A model generated the notes under the pieces. It searched no databases. It was given only the letters and a program-made list of their open reading frames with translations, and was not told where the DNA came from. From the NCBI GenBank assembly GCA_002007465.1, contig LNAC01000032.1, positions 10,234,336-10,298,335 on the forward strand: a stretch of DNA of 64,000 nt, read 5' to 3'. Below are positions 30,663-43,365 of this stretch, in pieces. Position numbers and translations under genes: made by a program. Numbering within the stretch: position 1 is the stretch's first letter; the number at the start of each line of letters is the position of its first letter. This stretch comes from Ailurus styani. Its lineage: Eukaryota > Chordata > Mammalia > Carnivora > Ailuridae.

Positions 30663-33526
30663 TTTAAAATTTTAACTCCACTATAGTTAACATATAGTTG
30701 CATTAGTTTCAGGTGTACAATGTAGTGATTCGACAATGGTATTACTCAGTGCTTTTCATGGTTCGTGTACTCTTTCCCCCATCCCTCTACCCACCATCCC
30801 TCTGGTAACCATCAATTCTCTGTACTTAAGAGTCTCTTTCTTGGTTTGTCTCCGCACCCCCCCCACCCCCCAAATTTATTTGTTCATTTGTTCAGTTTCT
30901 TAAATTCCACATATGAGTGATATTATATGGTATTTTTCTTTCTCTGACTTATTTAACTTAGCATGATAACTTCTGGATCCATCCATGTTGTTGCAAATGG
31001 CAAGCTCTCACTCTTTTATGGCTAATATTCCTGTGTGTGTGTATCTGTATCTCTCTAAAGTCACCTCTCTTTTATCTATTCATGTATCAGTGGACACTTG
31101 GTTTGCTTCCATATCTTGGAATTAAATAATGCTGCAGTAAACATAAGGGTGCATGTATCTTTTCAAATTACTGTTTTTGTATTCTTTGGGTAAATACCCA
31201 GTAGTGAATTACTGGATCGTATGATAACTATATTTTTAATTTTTTTTTGAGGAAACTCCATACTGTTTGCCATAGTGGCTGTCCCAGTTAGCATTCCCAC
31301 CAACAGTGCATGAGGGTTCCTTTTTTCCCCCACATCCTTGCCAACACTTGTCTCTTGTGGTGTTGCGATTAGCCACTCTGACAGGTGTGAGGTGATACCT
31401 TGTGATTTTGACTTTGCATTTCTCTGATGAGTGATGTTGAGCATCTTTTCATGTGTCTGTTGGTCCTCTGTATGTTGTCTTGGGAGAAATGTCTGTTCAT
31501 GTCTTCTGCCCATTATAATTGGATTTTTGGTGTTGAGCTGTCTGTATATATCTTGGATATTAACCCCTTATCGGTTATGTCACTTGCAAATATCTTCTCC
31601 CATTCAGTATGTTGTCTTTCTTTGTTGTTGATTGTTTCCTTTTCTGGATGGAAGCTTTTTATTTTAATGTCCCAATAGTTTATTTTTGCATTTGTTTCCC
31701 TTCAGAGACATTTCTAGAAAAATGTTGCTTTGGCCAATGTCAGAGAAATTACGGCCTATGCTTTCTTCTAGGATTTTTATGGTTTCAGGTCTTACATTTA
31801 GGTCCTTAATCCATTTTGAATTTACTTTTGTGTTTGGTGTAAGAAAGTGGCCCAGTTTCATTCTTTTGCCTGTAACTGTGTAGTCTTCCCAGCACCATTT
31901 GTTGAAGACACTGTCTTTTTCCCATTGCCTATTCTTGCTTTCTTTGTTGAAGATTGACCACATAACTGTGGGTTTTTCTGGGTTCTCTATTCTGTTCTAT
32001 TGGTCTGTTTGTCTATTGTGTGCTAGTATCCTATTGATCACTACAGCTTTGCAGTATATCTTGATATCTGGGATTGTGATACCTCCAGTTTTGTTCTTTT
32101 TCAAGATTGCTTTGGCTATTCGATGTCTTTTGTGGTTCTGTATAAATTTTAGGATTGTTGGTTCTGGTTCTGTGAAAAATGCTGCTGGTGTTTTGATAGG
32201 GATTGCATTAAATTTGTAGATTGCTTTGGGTAATATGGACATTGTAACAATATTCTGCCAATCCTTGAGCATGGAATATCCTTCCATTTGTTTGTGTCAT
32301 CTTCACTTTCCTTCATCAGTGTCTGATAGTTTTTGGAGGGCAGGTCTTTTACCTCCTTGGTTAAGTTTATTCCTAGGTATTTTATTTTTGGTACAATTGT
32401 AAATGGGATTGTTATTTTCTCTTTCTGTTGCTTCATTGGTAGTGTATAGAAATGCAGTGAATTTCTGTATATGTTTTTGTATCCTGTGACCTTACGGAAT
32501 TCATTTATTCTAGTGGTGTTTTGGAGGAGTCTTTATGGTTTTCTATATATAGTATAATGTCCTTTGCAAATAGTTTTACTATTTTAAACACTTCTTTTAG
32601 AAGAAGTTTTACTTCTTTCCGAATTTGGGTGCCTTTTATTTCTTGTCTGATTGCTGTGGCTAGGACTTCCACTACTATGTTGAATAAAAGTGGTGAGATT
32701 GGACATCCTTGTCTTATTCTTGATCTTAGGGGGTAAAGCTCCCAGTTTTTCCTTATTGCGTATGATGTTAGCTGTGGGTTTTTCATATATGGCCTTTATT
32801 ATGTTGAGGGGTATTTCCTTTAAACGTACTTTGAGGGTTTTTGTCTTGAATGTATGTTGTATTTTGTCAAATGCTTTTTCTGCATCTATTGAAATGATCA
32901 TATGGTTTTAATACTTTCTCTTGTTGATGTGATGTATCATGTTGATTTTGTGAATGTTGAACTGCTCTTGCATACCAAGAATAAATCCCACTTGGTTGTG
33001 GTGAAAGATTTTTTTAAATGTATTGTTGGATCCAGTTTGCTGATGTTTTAAACGTTGAGGATTTCTGTGTCTGTGCTCATCAGAAATACTAGCCTGTAGT
33101 TCTCTTTTTTGGTAGTGTCTTTGTCTGGCATCAGGGTAATCTGGCTTCATAGACCAAATTTGCAAGTTTTCCTTCTATGTTTTGGAGTCGTTTGAGAAGA
33201 ATAGGTACTAACTCTTTAGATGTTTGGTAGAACTCATCTGTGAACACATCTGGTCCTGGACTTTTGTTTGGGAGTTTTTTTGATTACTGATTCCATTTCA
33301 TTGCTAATAATCAGTCTGTTCCAATTTTCTGTTTCTTCCTGATTTAGTTTTGGGAAATTACTTTTAAGAACTTATCCATTTCTTGTAGGTTGTCCAGTTT
33401 TTTGGCAGATAATTTTTTACAACATTCTCTTGTTGTCCTTTGTATTTCTGTGGTGTCGGTTGTTATTTCTCCTCTGTCATTTTTGTTTAAGTCCTTTTGT
33501 TGGTTAGTCTGGCTTAAGGTTTATTG
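30663..33526 (-). mobile_element. L1 LINE, 5'-truncated and inactivated
   Basis: This minus-strand L1 runs from a 3' untranslated region (30663 to about 31450) back into ORF2, the endonuclease/reverse-transcriptase protein that copies L1 RNA into the genome. Visible protein pieces are the reverse-transcriptase block IDAEKAFD (about 32866-32889), [14 protein letters not shown] (about 32670-32710), the catalytic block reading FAKD (32559-32570) where active elements have FADD, and the C-terminal part around 31664-31963. The pieces lie in different frames separated by stops and shifts. The endonuclease half, ORF1 and the 5' region are missing because the element is truncated near 33526. It cannot make an active protein. 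The 3' untranslated phrases ('gttgcattagtttcaggtg', 'tctctggtaaccatcaattc') are of the carnivore L1 type. Confidence 0.93.
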
Positions 33527-33789
33527 TGGTTACTAGTTTGAATGGGCATGTTAATGTCTGTGCATATAAATCCTAGTTGTAAGCCTTTGATATATTTAAA
33601 ATATTTCCTATTTCGTCACCATAATGAACTGGCATTTTAGCTTATCAGAAACAGTAGTATTCAGGTAGAACTCGAACCTAGTGTCACTCTAAGGCAGTAT
33701 TTTTCACAAGTGTGTGCATTGCAGTTACATCCTGTTCATTCACAGAGGCTGTCTCACAAAACTTGCCAAAGCATCTGTACTTTGATATT
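33527..33789. other. Unique sequence, no gene seen
   Basis: Nothing recognised between the truncated L1 end and a MIR fragment. Confidence 0.5.
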
Positions 33790-33915
33790 ACATTTGCTAC
33801 TTGTTATTAATAAGATTGAGCAGGTACTTTCATCCCCAATTTATAAAGGAGGAAAAGGTGGAAGGGGGAGGTTAACTGGCTTACCCCAAACAAATTAAAT
33901 GTTTGAGTCAGGGCT
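33790..33915 (-). mobile_element. MIR SINE fragment
   Basis: 'aggtactttcatccccaatt', 'tataaaggaggaaaagg', 'aggttaactggcttacccc' and 'gagtcagggctagaa' are the reversed MIR core. Confidence 0.65.
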
Positions 33916-35399
33916 AGAAAATGGTCCTGTTTCTTGCTGGAATTAATTGGGCTGGATTGGTCTCCTGTGACAAGAATGCCCAAGGACAGTGATCCTCAGA
34001 TCGTAATTCAGAGGTGAAAGTAGTGCCACCTAAGGGGAGGCACTGCCTTCTTTCTCCCCTGGCCAGGTGACTCTCCTTGTCACCACGTCTCAGCCAGTGG
34101 TGCAAGTGGTTGTCTCTTTAACAAGGTGACCCTGAAGTTGATACACCCCTTCAAGTCCTGTCAGTTGTGGTTCTAGGAGCTTACCCAGTGTTGAGGGAGC
34201 CAGAAAAGTGTAGTCTCTCCTGGGGGGCCACATGACTGGTTAAAAGTAGTGAGGCAAAGGAGCACTAGGAAGACGCCAGAGTATGGTCTACCACATTAGT
34301 CATTGTCTCTTCTTGGTGCAACATTAGGGGGTGTGGGGACACTAGATGAGTGGTTGGCTAATGAAGATGGGTAGTGAAGGGCTACCACAAAACATTTTAG
34401 GATTTTTTTTAGTGTAGCTCTAAATTAGATTGTTTCTGTGTATGTATGTTTGAATGTGCTTCTTGGGTGCACTTTTTTGCTCTTTGCCAGAATGCTTTGT
34501 TGTCCAGTTACAGTGGGTACCTGTAAGGCTACCTAGCGAGTCCAGCTCATGATGAAAGTCCATTTCTGTAGCTAACTCTGAACCCCAAACAAGAAGGAAG
34601 TTGATTTACATGTCATCAGGTTTTAGAAGGAAGATTTTTTGCTACTAAAAGCAACTGAGTGGAGCTCAAGAAAGAGAGGGTTGTGTAGGCTTGGGGAGTT
34701 TCCTGCACAGAGGCTCGAAATTTCTATTGCTTGAAAATTCTGTTAGCTCATTTGTGTTGGATGTGGGGCCCTCCTGCTTGTTACTTGAGGGCAAGGTGCT
34801 CTTGAAGCCACAAAAATCAGTTAGCGTCTGACTTACCCTTCTGCCCCAAACCCTTCAACTCCAGCTGAAGGTTCTCGTGCTCACTCTCTCCGTAGGGCTC
34901 AGCTCTGTCTCCCCATGCCTTTCCCAGGGGTGAGGACCTTCCTGCCCCATTAAGGCAGGGGACAAATTGGGCCTTGCCCATTCAGGGAGTTTGGGGCATT
35001 AGGAATCCTCTGAATTGAGAGGTGGTGATGATCAACAACCTGCCAGAAACTTGCCCGTTAACACGCCCATGAATCCAAAGAAAATTTGGATAGAGTTGGT
35101 CTGTGCCCAGACCTGGAGAGGATGGAGACTGGTTTGGGGGCCATGTTCATGAGGAGCCTCCTTCATTGCCCCACTCCTATCCCTGAGCTGCATGGGCTGC
35201 CAGCTATATCACCAGTGTTGCTCAGAGAACAGATTCCCCGCAAACACCTCCGTGGGCAAATACATCTACTTGGGAAGACCAGCAAGAGGGGCACATCCAG
35301 TTTTTCCTCTGTTCCGATCATCACCTCTGCTTTTGCTCTAACCCTTCCTGTTGTGCCCACTCCTCTAGGATGCACTGGGTTGGGGGTTCCTCCACTCTG
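33916..35399. other. Unique sequence, no gene seen
   Basis: About 1.5 kb without an exon or clear repeat. The 132-codon open frame at 35086-35484 has no recognised domain and runs into a MER5-like fragment. Confidence 0.5.
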
Positions 35400-35500
35400 G
35401 CCCCACAATGGACTGACTCAGAGCTTTGAAATATCCAGTGTTCAGATCCCACCCCAGAAATTTGAGTTAATTAGTCATGGATGAGGCTTGGGCGGCAGTA
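35400..35500. mobile_element. MER5-type hAT fragment (probable)
   Basis: 'atcccaccccagaaatttg' followed by 'agttaattagtcatgg' and 'gaggcttgggcgg' resembles the centre of MER5A-type elements ('ccccacccccagagtttctgattcagtaggtct'-like, in order). Confidence 0.4.
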
Positions 35501-38500
35501 TCATCTTTTTATTTCTTTCCCTCTGTTTTTGTATTATCTCTTAGTTGAATTTGATGTTACAACTGGGATTCAAAATCCTAACCTCGGTGGACTTGGTGGT
35601 AGACTATTTGGTGTTGTTGGTGGTTATTTATTTTGTTCTTTAGCCTTTTTTGTCCCCCCCCCCCACCTTTTTAAACTTCTCTCCAGGCCATTGTCATTGT
35701 GATTTCCTAGTCTAATCCTAATTTGCTACATAAAACCCTCTACATTTAAGTCTTAACACAAGGGAGTGATGTAAGCTTGTCTATGATAAGAGATACCTTG
35801 CTCAGTAAATAGAAATAAATACCATTTACTGATAACTGCAACTTTATCTGGGGGAGCAAGAAAAGAATTTAAAGGGAGTGGTGGGAAAAAGAAGAAATAA
35901 ATATGTATTTTTGAGGGTGAGCACTAAGGTTTTGGAATTACTGGGGGAAAGTCCTCAAAGGCAAATCACAGAGAAATATTGGGGGGGTGGCTGATAAAGG
36001 CAGCACCATGTGAATTTTTTTTTTGTGGGTAAAAATAAGGGGCTACATTTATTTCCTCTGTAACAATGGGATGTGTTTTATATACATAAAATTTTACCCC
36101 CGCTGGAGAGGAAGCATGCCACCACAGTACCAGAGAGGGTGAAAATCCTAAGTTTTCCTTGGGGTCAGGTGGCCTAGGCTTTGTTCTCTGTCACTCGACA
36201 GTGTTGGGATCTGCACTGTCACAGGAGACTGGTTCTCTAGGTGGCAGTTCACAGGGGACAGGCACCGGGGTCAGGAGCCTGTAGCTCTGTGTGGAGCTGC
36301 CCTGCTGGCCTGGTTGAGCAGAGGGAGGGACCCCACGTGGCTGCCTGCGGTGAAGACTGCCGTTGTCCCCACCATCTCTGTAGCAAGAAGGAACCCAGAT
36401 GGGTCCGTGAAGGCCTCAAAGTTCTGTGTCAGACATTGTATGTGTGTATGCGAGGGTGTCTGTTTTCTCTAGGGGAGAAGTTCCGTGGTTTTTAAAAATC
36501 AGACTCTTAAAAGGGATTCAGAGGACTCTCTAAAAAGGTCACAAAGGCTTCCTATCACAGGTAGGTTTGTATGTGATGGGGGAGGGGCGGTAGCATAATG
36601 TAGCAGAGAATCCTGTGTGTTGGAAGAGGGTTGTTTTTGGTCCTTCATTCACACTCCAGCAGCTGATGTCTAGCCTATTATTCTATAATGAATAAGGTTC
36701 CACAGTTAAACTTTCCTGCAGATTTCTTGAAAAATAAAATGCTAGGTACATTGTATATAAACTTGAAGGCATTACAGTGTTTCTTAGACTGTGCAGTCCA
36801 ATCAGAGGCAAAAAGTATTTAAGGGGAATTGTAACAAAATGTATATGTAGACAACAGGACTGATAAAATACAACTAAATGGTCAGAACCACGTAGAGGAA
36901 GGGGGAGAGGATGATTCCAAAGAAGCTGGGCTAGTGAAGTTGTTGCGGATGAGCATTACATTGAAACCTGAGCTTCCTGGAAACCAAGGTAAAAAGAGAA
37001 ATGTGGTGAGTATTAAGACTTCCTTCTTCTTTTCTTTTATTTTCTTAAAATTCTTTAAGGAGAGCAAATGACTTCAGCAGGTGAGGGGTTAATGTCTAAG
37101 ATTTTGTGGTGCGTCTCCATATATGTGCCATTCTCTGCACTTTTTACCAAACACATGGAAATGTTTTTCTTGCGACCGCTTTCTACTTCAACAGTTGTTT
37201 TTTAGGGAAAGTCCTTGTGTGGGATACTTAGCTAATGGGATCCCAGCGTGTGACTCTCTGAGCTTTCCCCCCCATCTTTCTGAGAACTTTAGCTACAGGA
37301 ATTGTACTAGCCAACAGTGTAGGATCACACCCAGAACATGGGTCGTGTGGAAGGTGATAGTGCGCTTTCCCTGAGGACCTCCCTGCATCAGTGATGATCT
37401 TCTGCTGTGATAATTCGGGATCTTAAGTGGAATTTCTGTTGGGATGGAGGGCGCTCTCGCCTTGGGTTGCTGAGCTGCAGGAAGGCCCTTTGCTGTGATC
37501 CGTCTGCACCTTGCCACTTTATGAAGAATTTTTTTTTTTAACCTTCTTGCAAAGCGCATTCACTTTAGGACATTCATAAATGCCTCATAAAGGTGAAAAT
37601 GTATTTTTTAATTTGGAATGAGGCTCCTAGTAAAGCCTCTTTAGACTCAAATTACATTTCCTTACCAAGCTTTCATTTTCTGTTCTTCTTCATTAAAAAA
37701 TAGTCATAAAAATTCGGGAATAGAAAAGACTTTTTATTCAATTCCTCATTTCCTTTCATACGTGTTCAATGGTTGTGTAAACTTTCCCACTTGAGCTGTT
37801 GCTAGTAATAGCCATTATGTTGTGTTAGAAAACTAAAAACGAGGGTCACTATACAGAAATACTTCAAAATAGATTTCTTGGATAATAGTGTTTGATCTGG
37901 AGGGAAAGGTAGAGAATAAGATGGGCAGTGGAAAATGTTTAAACATGGGCATAGGAATATAGAGAATGCTTAAAAACTGTATCTCCCTTACAGTGTTATC
38001 CAGAAATAGTACACGGTGCAGACAGATGTTTCCTCATCTTCCGTGAGTAGCTTGTGGGGAGAGTCTAATGCTTTGGCAGGTTTTGTGGCTTAAGTGTTTG
38101 GTGTTCGTCCTCTTTTCTTTTGCAAGTACAAATCTGAGCGTGGACCTTAGAGAATGGGGTAAAGCTAGAATTGGACTTGATGAGTTGCTTTATGTAACGA
38201 GGACTGTTTCAAGAGTACGGGTAATCTGCACAAATCAAGCTTCTTTTGGCCCATTTGCGACTGCATCACATGAAAATAGTTCAGTAGATTTTTCCTTTGA
38301 TTCGGAGAGCCTGTTTAGGACGTCCTGATGTAAAATACAGACTGTGGTGATGTGCATGATTTTTGATAGTCCTGATTGCCAGAGCAGTTGAGACCACTGT
38401 ACCGAGAGATGCTGTTCAGCTGCCCTTTGGGAGAAAAGTGCTGCATGCATAAAGTGCCCGAGATGGGGATGACCAACGGTGGTTTCAGCCTGAGCCCCGT

Positions 38501-39449
38501 GTCGGGGAACCGGAACACACTCTGCGTTCTGGGGGGAGAATTGCAGTTGCTTCTAATGAGGGCGGTTCCCTGAAGTCCACGCAGGAGAGGGGAGCTACAG
38601 GGAGACGCATATTGCACCGTGGCCCGTGGCTTTCCCGAATGATCCTGGGTAGAGAGCTGAGCGATAGTACCGAAAAACACACACAACTAAAAGTGGGTGA
38701 GCTTTAAATAGCCACGTGTATACCTCCAGGTTTAGACTGTTTTGAAGTCCTTATAAACTGGCTCTTCCTACAGTTATTCCCAGAGATGAAATATTCTGAG
38801 GGATGGACAATTTGGGGCTGAGCTAATTAAAGGCTGTGTAAATACAAGGCTTTTTAAATTAGCATTATAAACGAACTGCAATATCTGCACAATATTTTGC
38901 TTCAAAATTGTATGCTTGCTGCCTGTCCTGTGGGCATTCTTGGGGCTGCAGACTCAAGCTCTCCCGCAGGAGGGCACAGTGACAGGCAGCTGCCATGCAT
39001 GGAAGGCGGTGGGGGCCAGAGGTCCGTTTTTGCTCTTCTCACCTGCTGCGGTTGTAAGTTGGTGGCCTTGTCCATAGGTCAGTCCTGGCACCAACTTTGG
39101 AAGGGCGGTGCAACATTCTTTCCATTGAATTAATTAGCACGCCCACAATTGAACCTTAGCCCAGTGGTTGCTTGATAATTGGCATATTTCTTCCCTGACA
39201 TGCTGATAATCCAGTTATTGCTTCAAGGTTATATTAAAATGGTTTATTTGACTCTTCCTAACCTTAGGGTTCATGACGATGTCAATAGACCACCAGGGTT
39301 TCTGAAATAGTTCTTTGTTTTAACAACAACAACAACAAAACCAAGAAGAACCCCCCCCCCAAAAAAAACCCCCAGACAAAACAAAACAAAATGAAAAACC
39401 CAGAGAGAAGTGTAAGTAATAACCAAGGGGACAGAAGAGTTGAGGAACA
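35501..39449. other. Long unique stretch, no gene seen
   Basis: Nearly 4 kb with no exon, RNA gene or obvious transposon, the longest such stretch here. Landmarks are a C run at 35657-35666, and AT-rich, TAAT-bearing segments at 38690-38930 ('gctaattaaagg', 'aaattagcattataaac') and 39125-39260. An A/C-rich low-complexity run sits at 39322-39390. Paucity of repeats over several kilobases can mark constrained regulatory DNA, but that is inference. Confidence 0.45.
39322..39390. repeat. A/C-rich low-complexity tract
   Basis: (AAC)n units, then a C10-like run, an A run, a C run and acaaaacaaaac units. Confidence 0.85.
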
Positions 39450-39941
39450 CTAGCTCGATGTCTCTGGGACAAGCTGCCTAATACCTTCTAGCCTTGGTTT
39501 CCAAATTTGTACAGAAGGCATGGAACCTGGTTTTCAGGGTTGTGTTAGAGATTAAATGAAGAGTCTGTAAAGTGTACAGTTAATCCCTGAACAGTATAGG
39601 GGTTGGGATGCTGACCTCTCCTCCCCCCGCAGTCAAAAGTCTGCATATAACTTTTGACTCCTCAAAAACTTAACTACTAAAGGCCTACTGTTGTCCAGAA
39701 GCCTTCTTGATAACATAAAAGGTCAATTAAATACATTGTATGTTATATGTACTTTATATTGTATTCCTTTAATAAAGTAAGCTAAAGAAAAGAAAACGTC
39801 ATTTAAAAAAATCGTAAGGAAGAGAAAAATACATTTAGAGTGCTGTACTGCACGTGTCAGGGGGAAAACCCTTGTGTGAGTGGAGCCATGCAGTTAATTT
39901 TGTTCAAGGGTCAACAGAGTATGCGTTCCATAAATATTCTG
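39450..39941 (+). mobile_element. MIR SINE split by a Tigger7 element
   Basis: Left part: 'gggacaagctgcctaatacc', 'ttggtttccaaatttgtac', 'gttagagattaaatgaag' up to 39576. The short end 'agtatgcgttccataaatat' follows the DNA transposon (39918-39941). The order shows that the MIR was present first. Confidence 0.6.
39577..39917. mobile_element. Tigger7/MER44-type DNA transposon (non-autonomous)
   Basis: Starts 'cagttaatccctgaacag' and ends 'gttcaagggtcaacag', imperfect inverted termini. Interior phrases are 'aaaagtctgcatataac', 'ttttgactcctcaaaaac', 'ggcctactgttg' and 'atcgtaaggaagag'. A pogo-family miniature element mobilised in trans and lacking a transposase. Confidence 0.75.
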
Positions 39942-39989
39942 TTTTCCATTTCCTTTCTTTTGGATTTCAAGGATAGTTGTAAAAATTCT

Positions 39990-40250
39990 TTTACACATTT
40001 GGGAACATCCCTTTCTCTAAATATAAGCATCCTGGGCTGGTTCCAGTTTGTTCACATATCTTGAAAATTGGAACCTCAGACTGCATATGGCATTCTAGAA
40101 CGAGCCCCACTCCTGCTTAGGTGATGGCAGGGAGATGACTTCATAGTCCCTACAGGCCTTATTCCTATTAATACATCCCATGTCATGTTAGCTATTTTAT
40201 GACAGTTCATTGCTGATTCATCTGAGTTCCTAAGTTCCAGAACGGCGTGG
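39990..40250 (-). mobile_element. Possible L3/CR1 LINE fragment
   Basis: 'tcccatgtcatgttagc', 'attttatgacagttcattgc' and 'tgattcatctgagttcctaag' faintly recall the 3' coding end of L3/CR1 elements. Weak. Confidence 0.3.
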
Positions 40251-40325
40251 TGTTCGAGACGCAGCGACTCTGTCATTTTGATGAGCTGTTAGAACAGTTT
40301 TCACTGTAAGAATCTACTTAGCATT

Positions 40326-40514
40326 GAGGCACCTAGGTGGCTCAGTCATTAAGCGTCTGTCTTCGGCTCAGGTCATGATCCCAGGGTCCTGGGATCGAGT
40401 CCCGAATCGAGCTCCCTGCTCAGCGGGGAGCCTGCTTCTCCCTCTCCTGTTCCCCCTGCTTATGTTCCCTTTCTCTTACTCTGTCTCTCTGTGAAATAAA
40501 TAAAATCTTAAAAA
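40326..40514 (+). mobile_element. CAN SINE, caniform type
   Basis: Head 'gaggcacctaggtggctcag', body 'catgatcccagggtcctggg', tail 'aaataaataaaatctt'. Duplication atctacttagcatt / atctgcttagcatt with one mismatch (40312-40325 and 40515-40528). Confidence 0.95.
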
Positions 40515-40528
40515 ATCTGCTTAGCATT

Positions 40529-41981
40529 ACATAGCATTCACTTTGTGGCAAGGAGTCTTCATGAAGCTCCAGAATTGACTAAAATAACCTTTGTTTGTTA
40601 GTTAGTCAAGACTAGAACATATATGAAGCTTGGGCAATTGGTGATGAAGAGAGTCCGTGTATGAATGGAGTTTTGGCCTCCTTTCCTGGAGTGATGATAA
40701 TGAGTTTTCCTGGGGCCACGGTGCCCTGACCTACACAGTGCACCAGGACCTTACTGCAGGGCTGCATGATTGAAAGTACTAATATTCTCTTTCTTTTTCC
40801 ATCCCGCCTCATCCTGTTTTCATCCAGCTCCAAAGGTTAAGTTAGCCTCAGACCGGGTAAAGGAAATGGCAGGTGACCAGGGTGGTAGCTCAAAATGACC
40901 AGGTAATTCCAGAGATTCAAGAAAGGAATTGTTTCTCAAGTGCCTATTAGGATTGGGCTGCCTTACAGTCTGCACGGTGCAGCCGTGATTAGAGTTGTGT
41001 GGCTTCTCTAATCGCTGATGGCTGGTACTGGTCTGAAGCTCCAGAGTAAGTCACAGGGGGATAAGCAGTGTTGAGGAGCCCACGTGGGTGGACACCAGCT
41101 CCCTTTTCCACTGCGAAGGAGAGCCGGGTCTGGAACTTGGCACAGGACCCATCCACCAGAGCAAATTGGACTCTTCTGGTACATTAACTTTATATTGTTT
41201 AATTGAAACATTTCTGATCCACTTGAAAGTGTTTGTTCCAGTAGAACTCTGAGATGGTTGCATAAGCCAGACGTGTTTTGTCTGTTGCCTGGATGAGATG
41301 GAAGTGCTCTGGAGAACTCTGTTCGTGAGAGAGGAGATAGAAAGCACAGTGGCACTGATGTCTCGAAGGCACTGATTTTGTTTGTCTTCCGTGGCCTAGT
41401 GTGAGCTGGCTGATAACAGTTTTAGGCTCAAACTCTATTAATAGACTTATTTTGAGAGCAACGTTGCCTTTATGCGTAAGTTTCTGAAATCTGGTCTTTT
41501 ACAGTTGGCTTGTGGCAGATGTCCTTTGTCAGTCTCGTGAAAGCATGTGATATTAACGATATGGCTGGGAGATTCTTCAGCTGAGTGCCTGGTGGGGTGC
41601 CCAGTCTAAAGCAATAGGTACTAAAACTACTAAAGATCTTTTAGCAGAGACGGCAGTGTCCCGCTTACCAGTGACCTACCTTGCAACCACCGAGCCGCCA
41701 AGACTCTGGGTTCTAATATAAAAAGAACAGGAGACTTGCTGAGAATTTGAGTTCAGAGGTATAGAAGAAGGAAAGAAACTGTGAAAAACAACTTTGGGGG
41801 ACAGAGAGTATGACTCCAGTTCTAGCCTATAAACACAGTGAACTTCCTATCCTAAAATGAAAAAGAAATCTTCCCCTGCCTTACCTCCTGTACCCACCTC
41901 TCATTCTTCCACTTTGTTGCTTTGCGGTACGTGGTACATGTTAGGGCCTTGCTTGGAATAAGAGCAGTATTGTAGGATTGT
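40529..41981. other. Unique sequence, no gene seen
   Basis: No exon or clear repeat recognised in about 1.45 kb. Overlapping minus frames at 41008-41355 (98-115 codons) match nothing known. Confidence 0.5.
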
Positions 41982-41999
41982 CAAGACTAATATCTCTCT

Positions 42000-42174
42000 T
42001 TTTTTTTTTTTGATTGNTTTGAGAGTGAGAGAGAGCATGAGAGGGGAGAAGGTCAGAGGGAGAAGCAGACACCCCATGGAGCTGGGAGCCCGATGTGGGA
42101 CTCGATCCCGGGACTCCGGGACCATGACCTGAGCCGAAGGCAGTTGCTTAACCAACTGAGCCACCCAGGCGCCC
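42000..42174 (-). mobile_element. CAN SINE with one unresolved base
   Basis: Minus copy with poly-T, an N at 42017, and head ending 'ccacccaggcgcccc'. Flanks caagactaatatctct / caagactactatctct are a duplication with one mismatch. Confidence 0.94.
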
Positions 42175-42189
42175 CAAGACTACTATCTC

Positions 42190-42639
42190 TTTAACCTCTC
42201 TTTGAACATCTTCATTTAGCTTGGTTACCAGTCTTTCACACAAAAGGGTCCATTTAATCGATTGCCTTCCTAATCCGTAACCACGAGCAACTAAACAGAG
42301 GGCCAGAAGTTTTGATTTGCAGGAGAGGAAGGAAAAGAGAGGAATGTAGTTTTGGAAGAGAGCCTGTTTCTGTGGCTTCACTGGGGATATGGAGGGCTGT
42401 GAGCACCTGGGCGTCCGGCGATTGGGGTCAAGGGAGAGGTGTGTAAGTGGAGCTTTGTCAGAAAGAAATTTTGAAATGGGCAAAGTGTTTCTCTTTCCCC
42501 AATAGAAAAATGGGGAGGAAATTCTCTCATAACTACCTCTTGGACCGCAGACCTCCTTTTTACCAGCTCAGTGGTGATAGCACCAGGCAAACAGCAGATT
42601 GAAAAGATATATCTAGGTTGGTTTCTAAACTATACCATT
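42190..42639. other. Unique sequence, no gene seen
   Basis: No exon or repeat recognised. A minus open frame here (42148-42483) begins in the SINE and has no known match. Confidence 0.45.
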
Positions 42640-42995
42640 AATTTCAGTGTCAAATGATACAGTCCTGTTAGAAAACCATTTGGTAGCTACCAAAGATAAT
42701 TAAAATGTGTTCACTAAAAGACTTGTGTGTGTTTATACTAGTGTTCATAATAATGGAAAGCTGGAAACAATGTTGGTGTCCATCACCCGGTGAATGATTA
42801 AACCAATTGTGGTATAATCTGTACAGAGGAATACTATAGGGAATACTGTAAGGGGATTTTTGCAGGGTGGGGGATGTTCTGTGTCTTGATTATGGGATGA
42901 TTACATGTATATATGGTTGTCAAAATGCACTTAACTGGATATTCAAAGCGAGTATTTTAAGTAAATTGTATCTCAGAGTTGATTTTTTAAGTTCC
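42640..42995 (+). mobile_element. Ancient L1 3' end, strongly diverged
   Basis: 'gttagaaaaccatttgg', 'gttcataataatggaaagc', 'aaacaatgttggtgtccatc', 'ttgtggtataatctgtac' and 'gaatactatagggaatac' follow the order of the end of L1 ORF2 and its 3' region. Confidence 0.55.
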
Positions 42996-43167
42996 TTTTC
43001 AAAAAGTAAAGACACTTGTGGCATTTCTTAGAAATATTACTCCTAATTATGACCATGTTTCTGTATGAAGGTGTTACTTTCCAAGTTTAAAAAAAAATGA
43101 AAAAATAACTTTTTTACTGTAACCTGTAAAAATTAGGGATTATCAATATTTAGTATTGGTCCATTTT

Positions 43168-43365
43168 TTTTTTTTTAATTTTTTTTATTTATTCATTTGA
43201 CAGAGAGAGAGAGACCACAAGTAGGCAGAGAGACAGGCAGAGAGAGAGGAGGAAGCAGGCTCCCTGCCGAGCAGAGAGCCCGATGTGGGCCTCGATCCCA
43301 GGACCCTGGGATCATGACCTGAGCCGAAAGCAGCGGCGTTAACCCACTGAGCCACCCAGGCGCCC
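43168..43365 (-). mobile_element. CAN SINE, young
   Basis: Minus copy with mustelid-type body. Perfect duplication agtattggtccatttt at 43152-43167 and 43366-43381. Confidence 0.97.
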
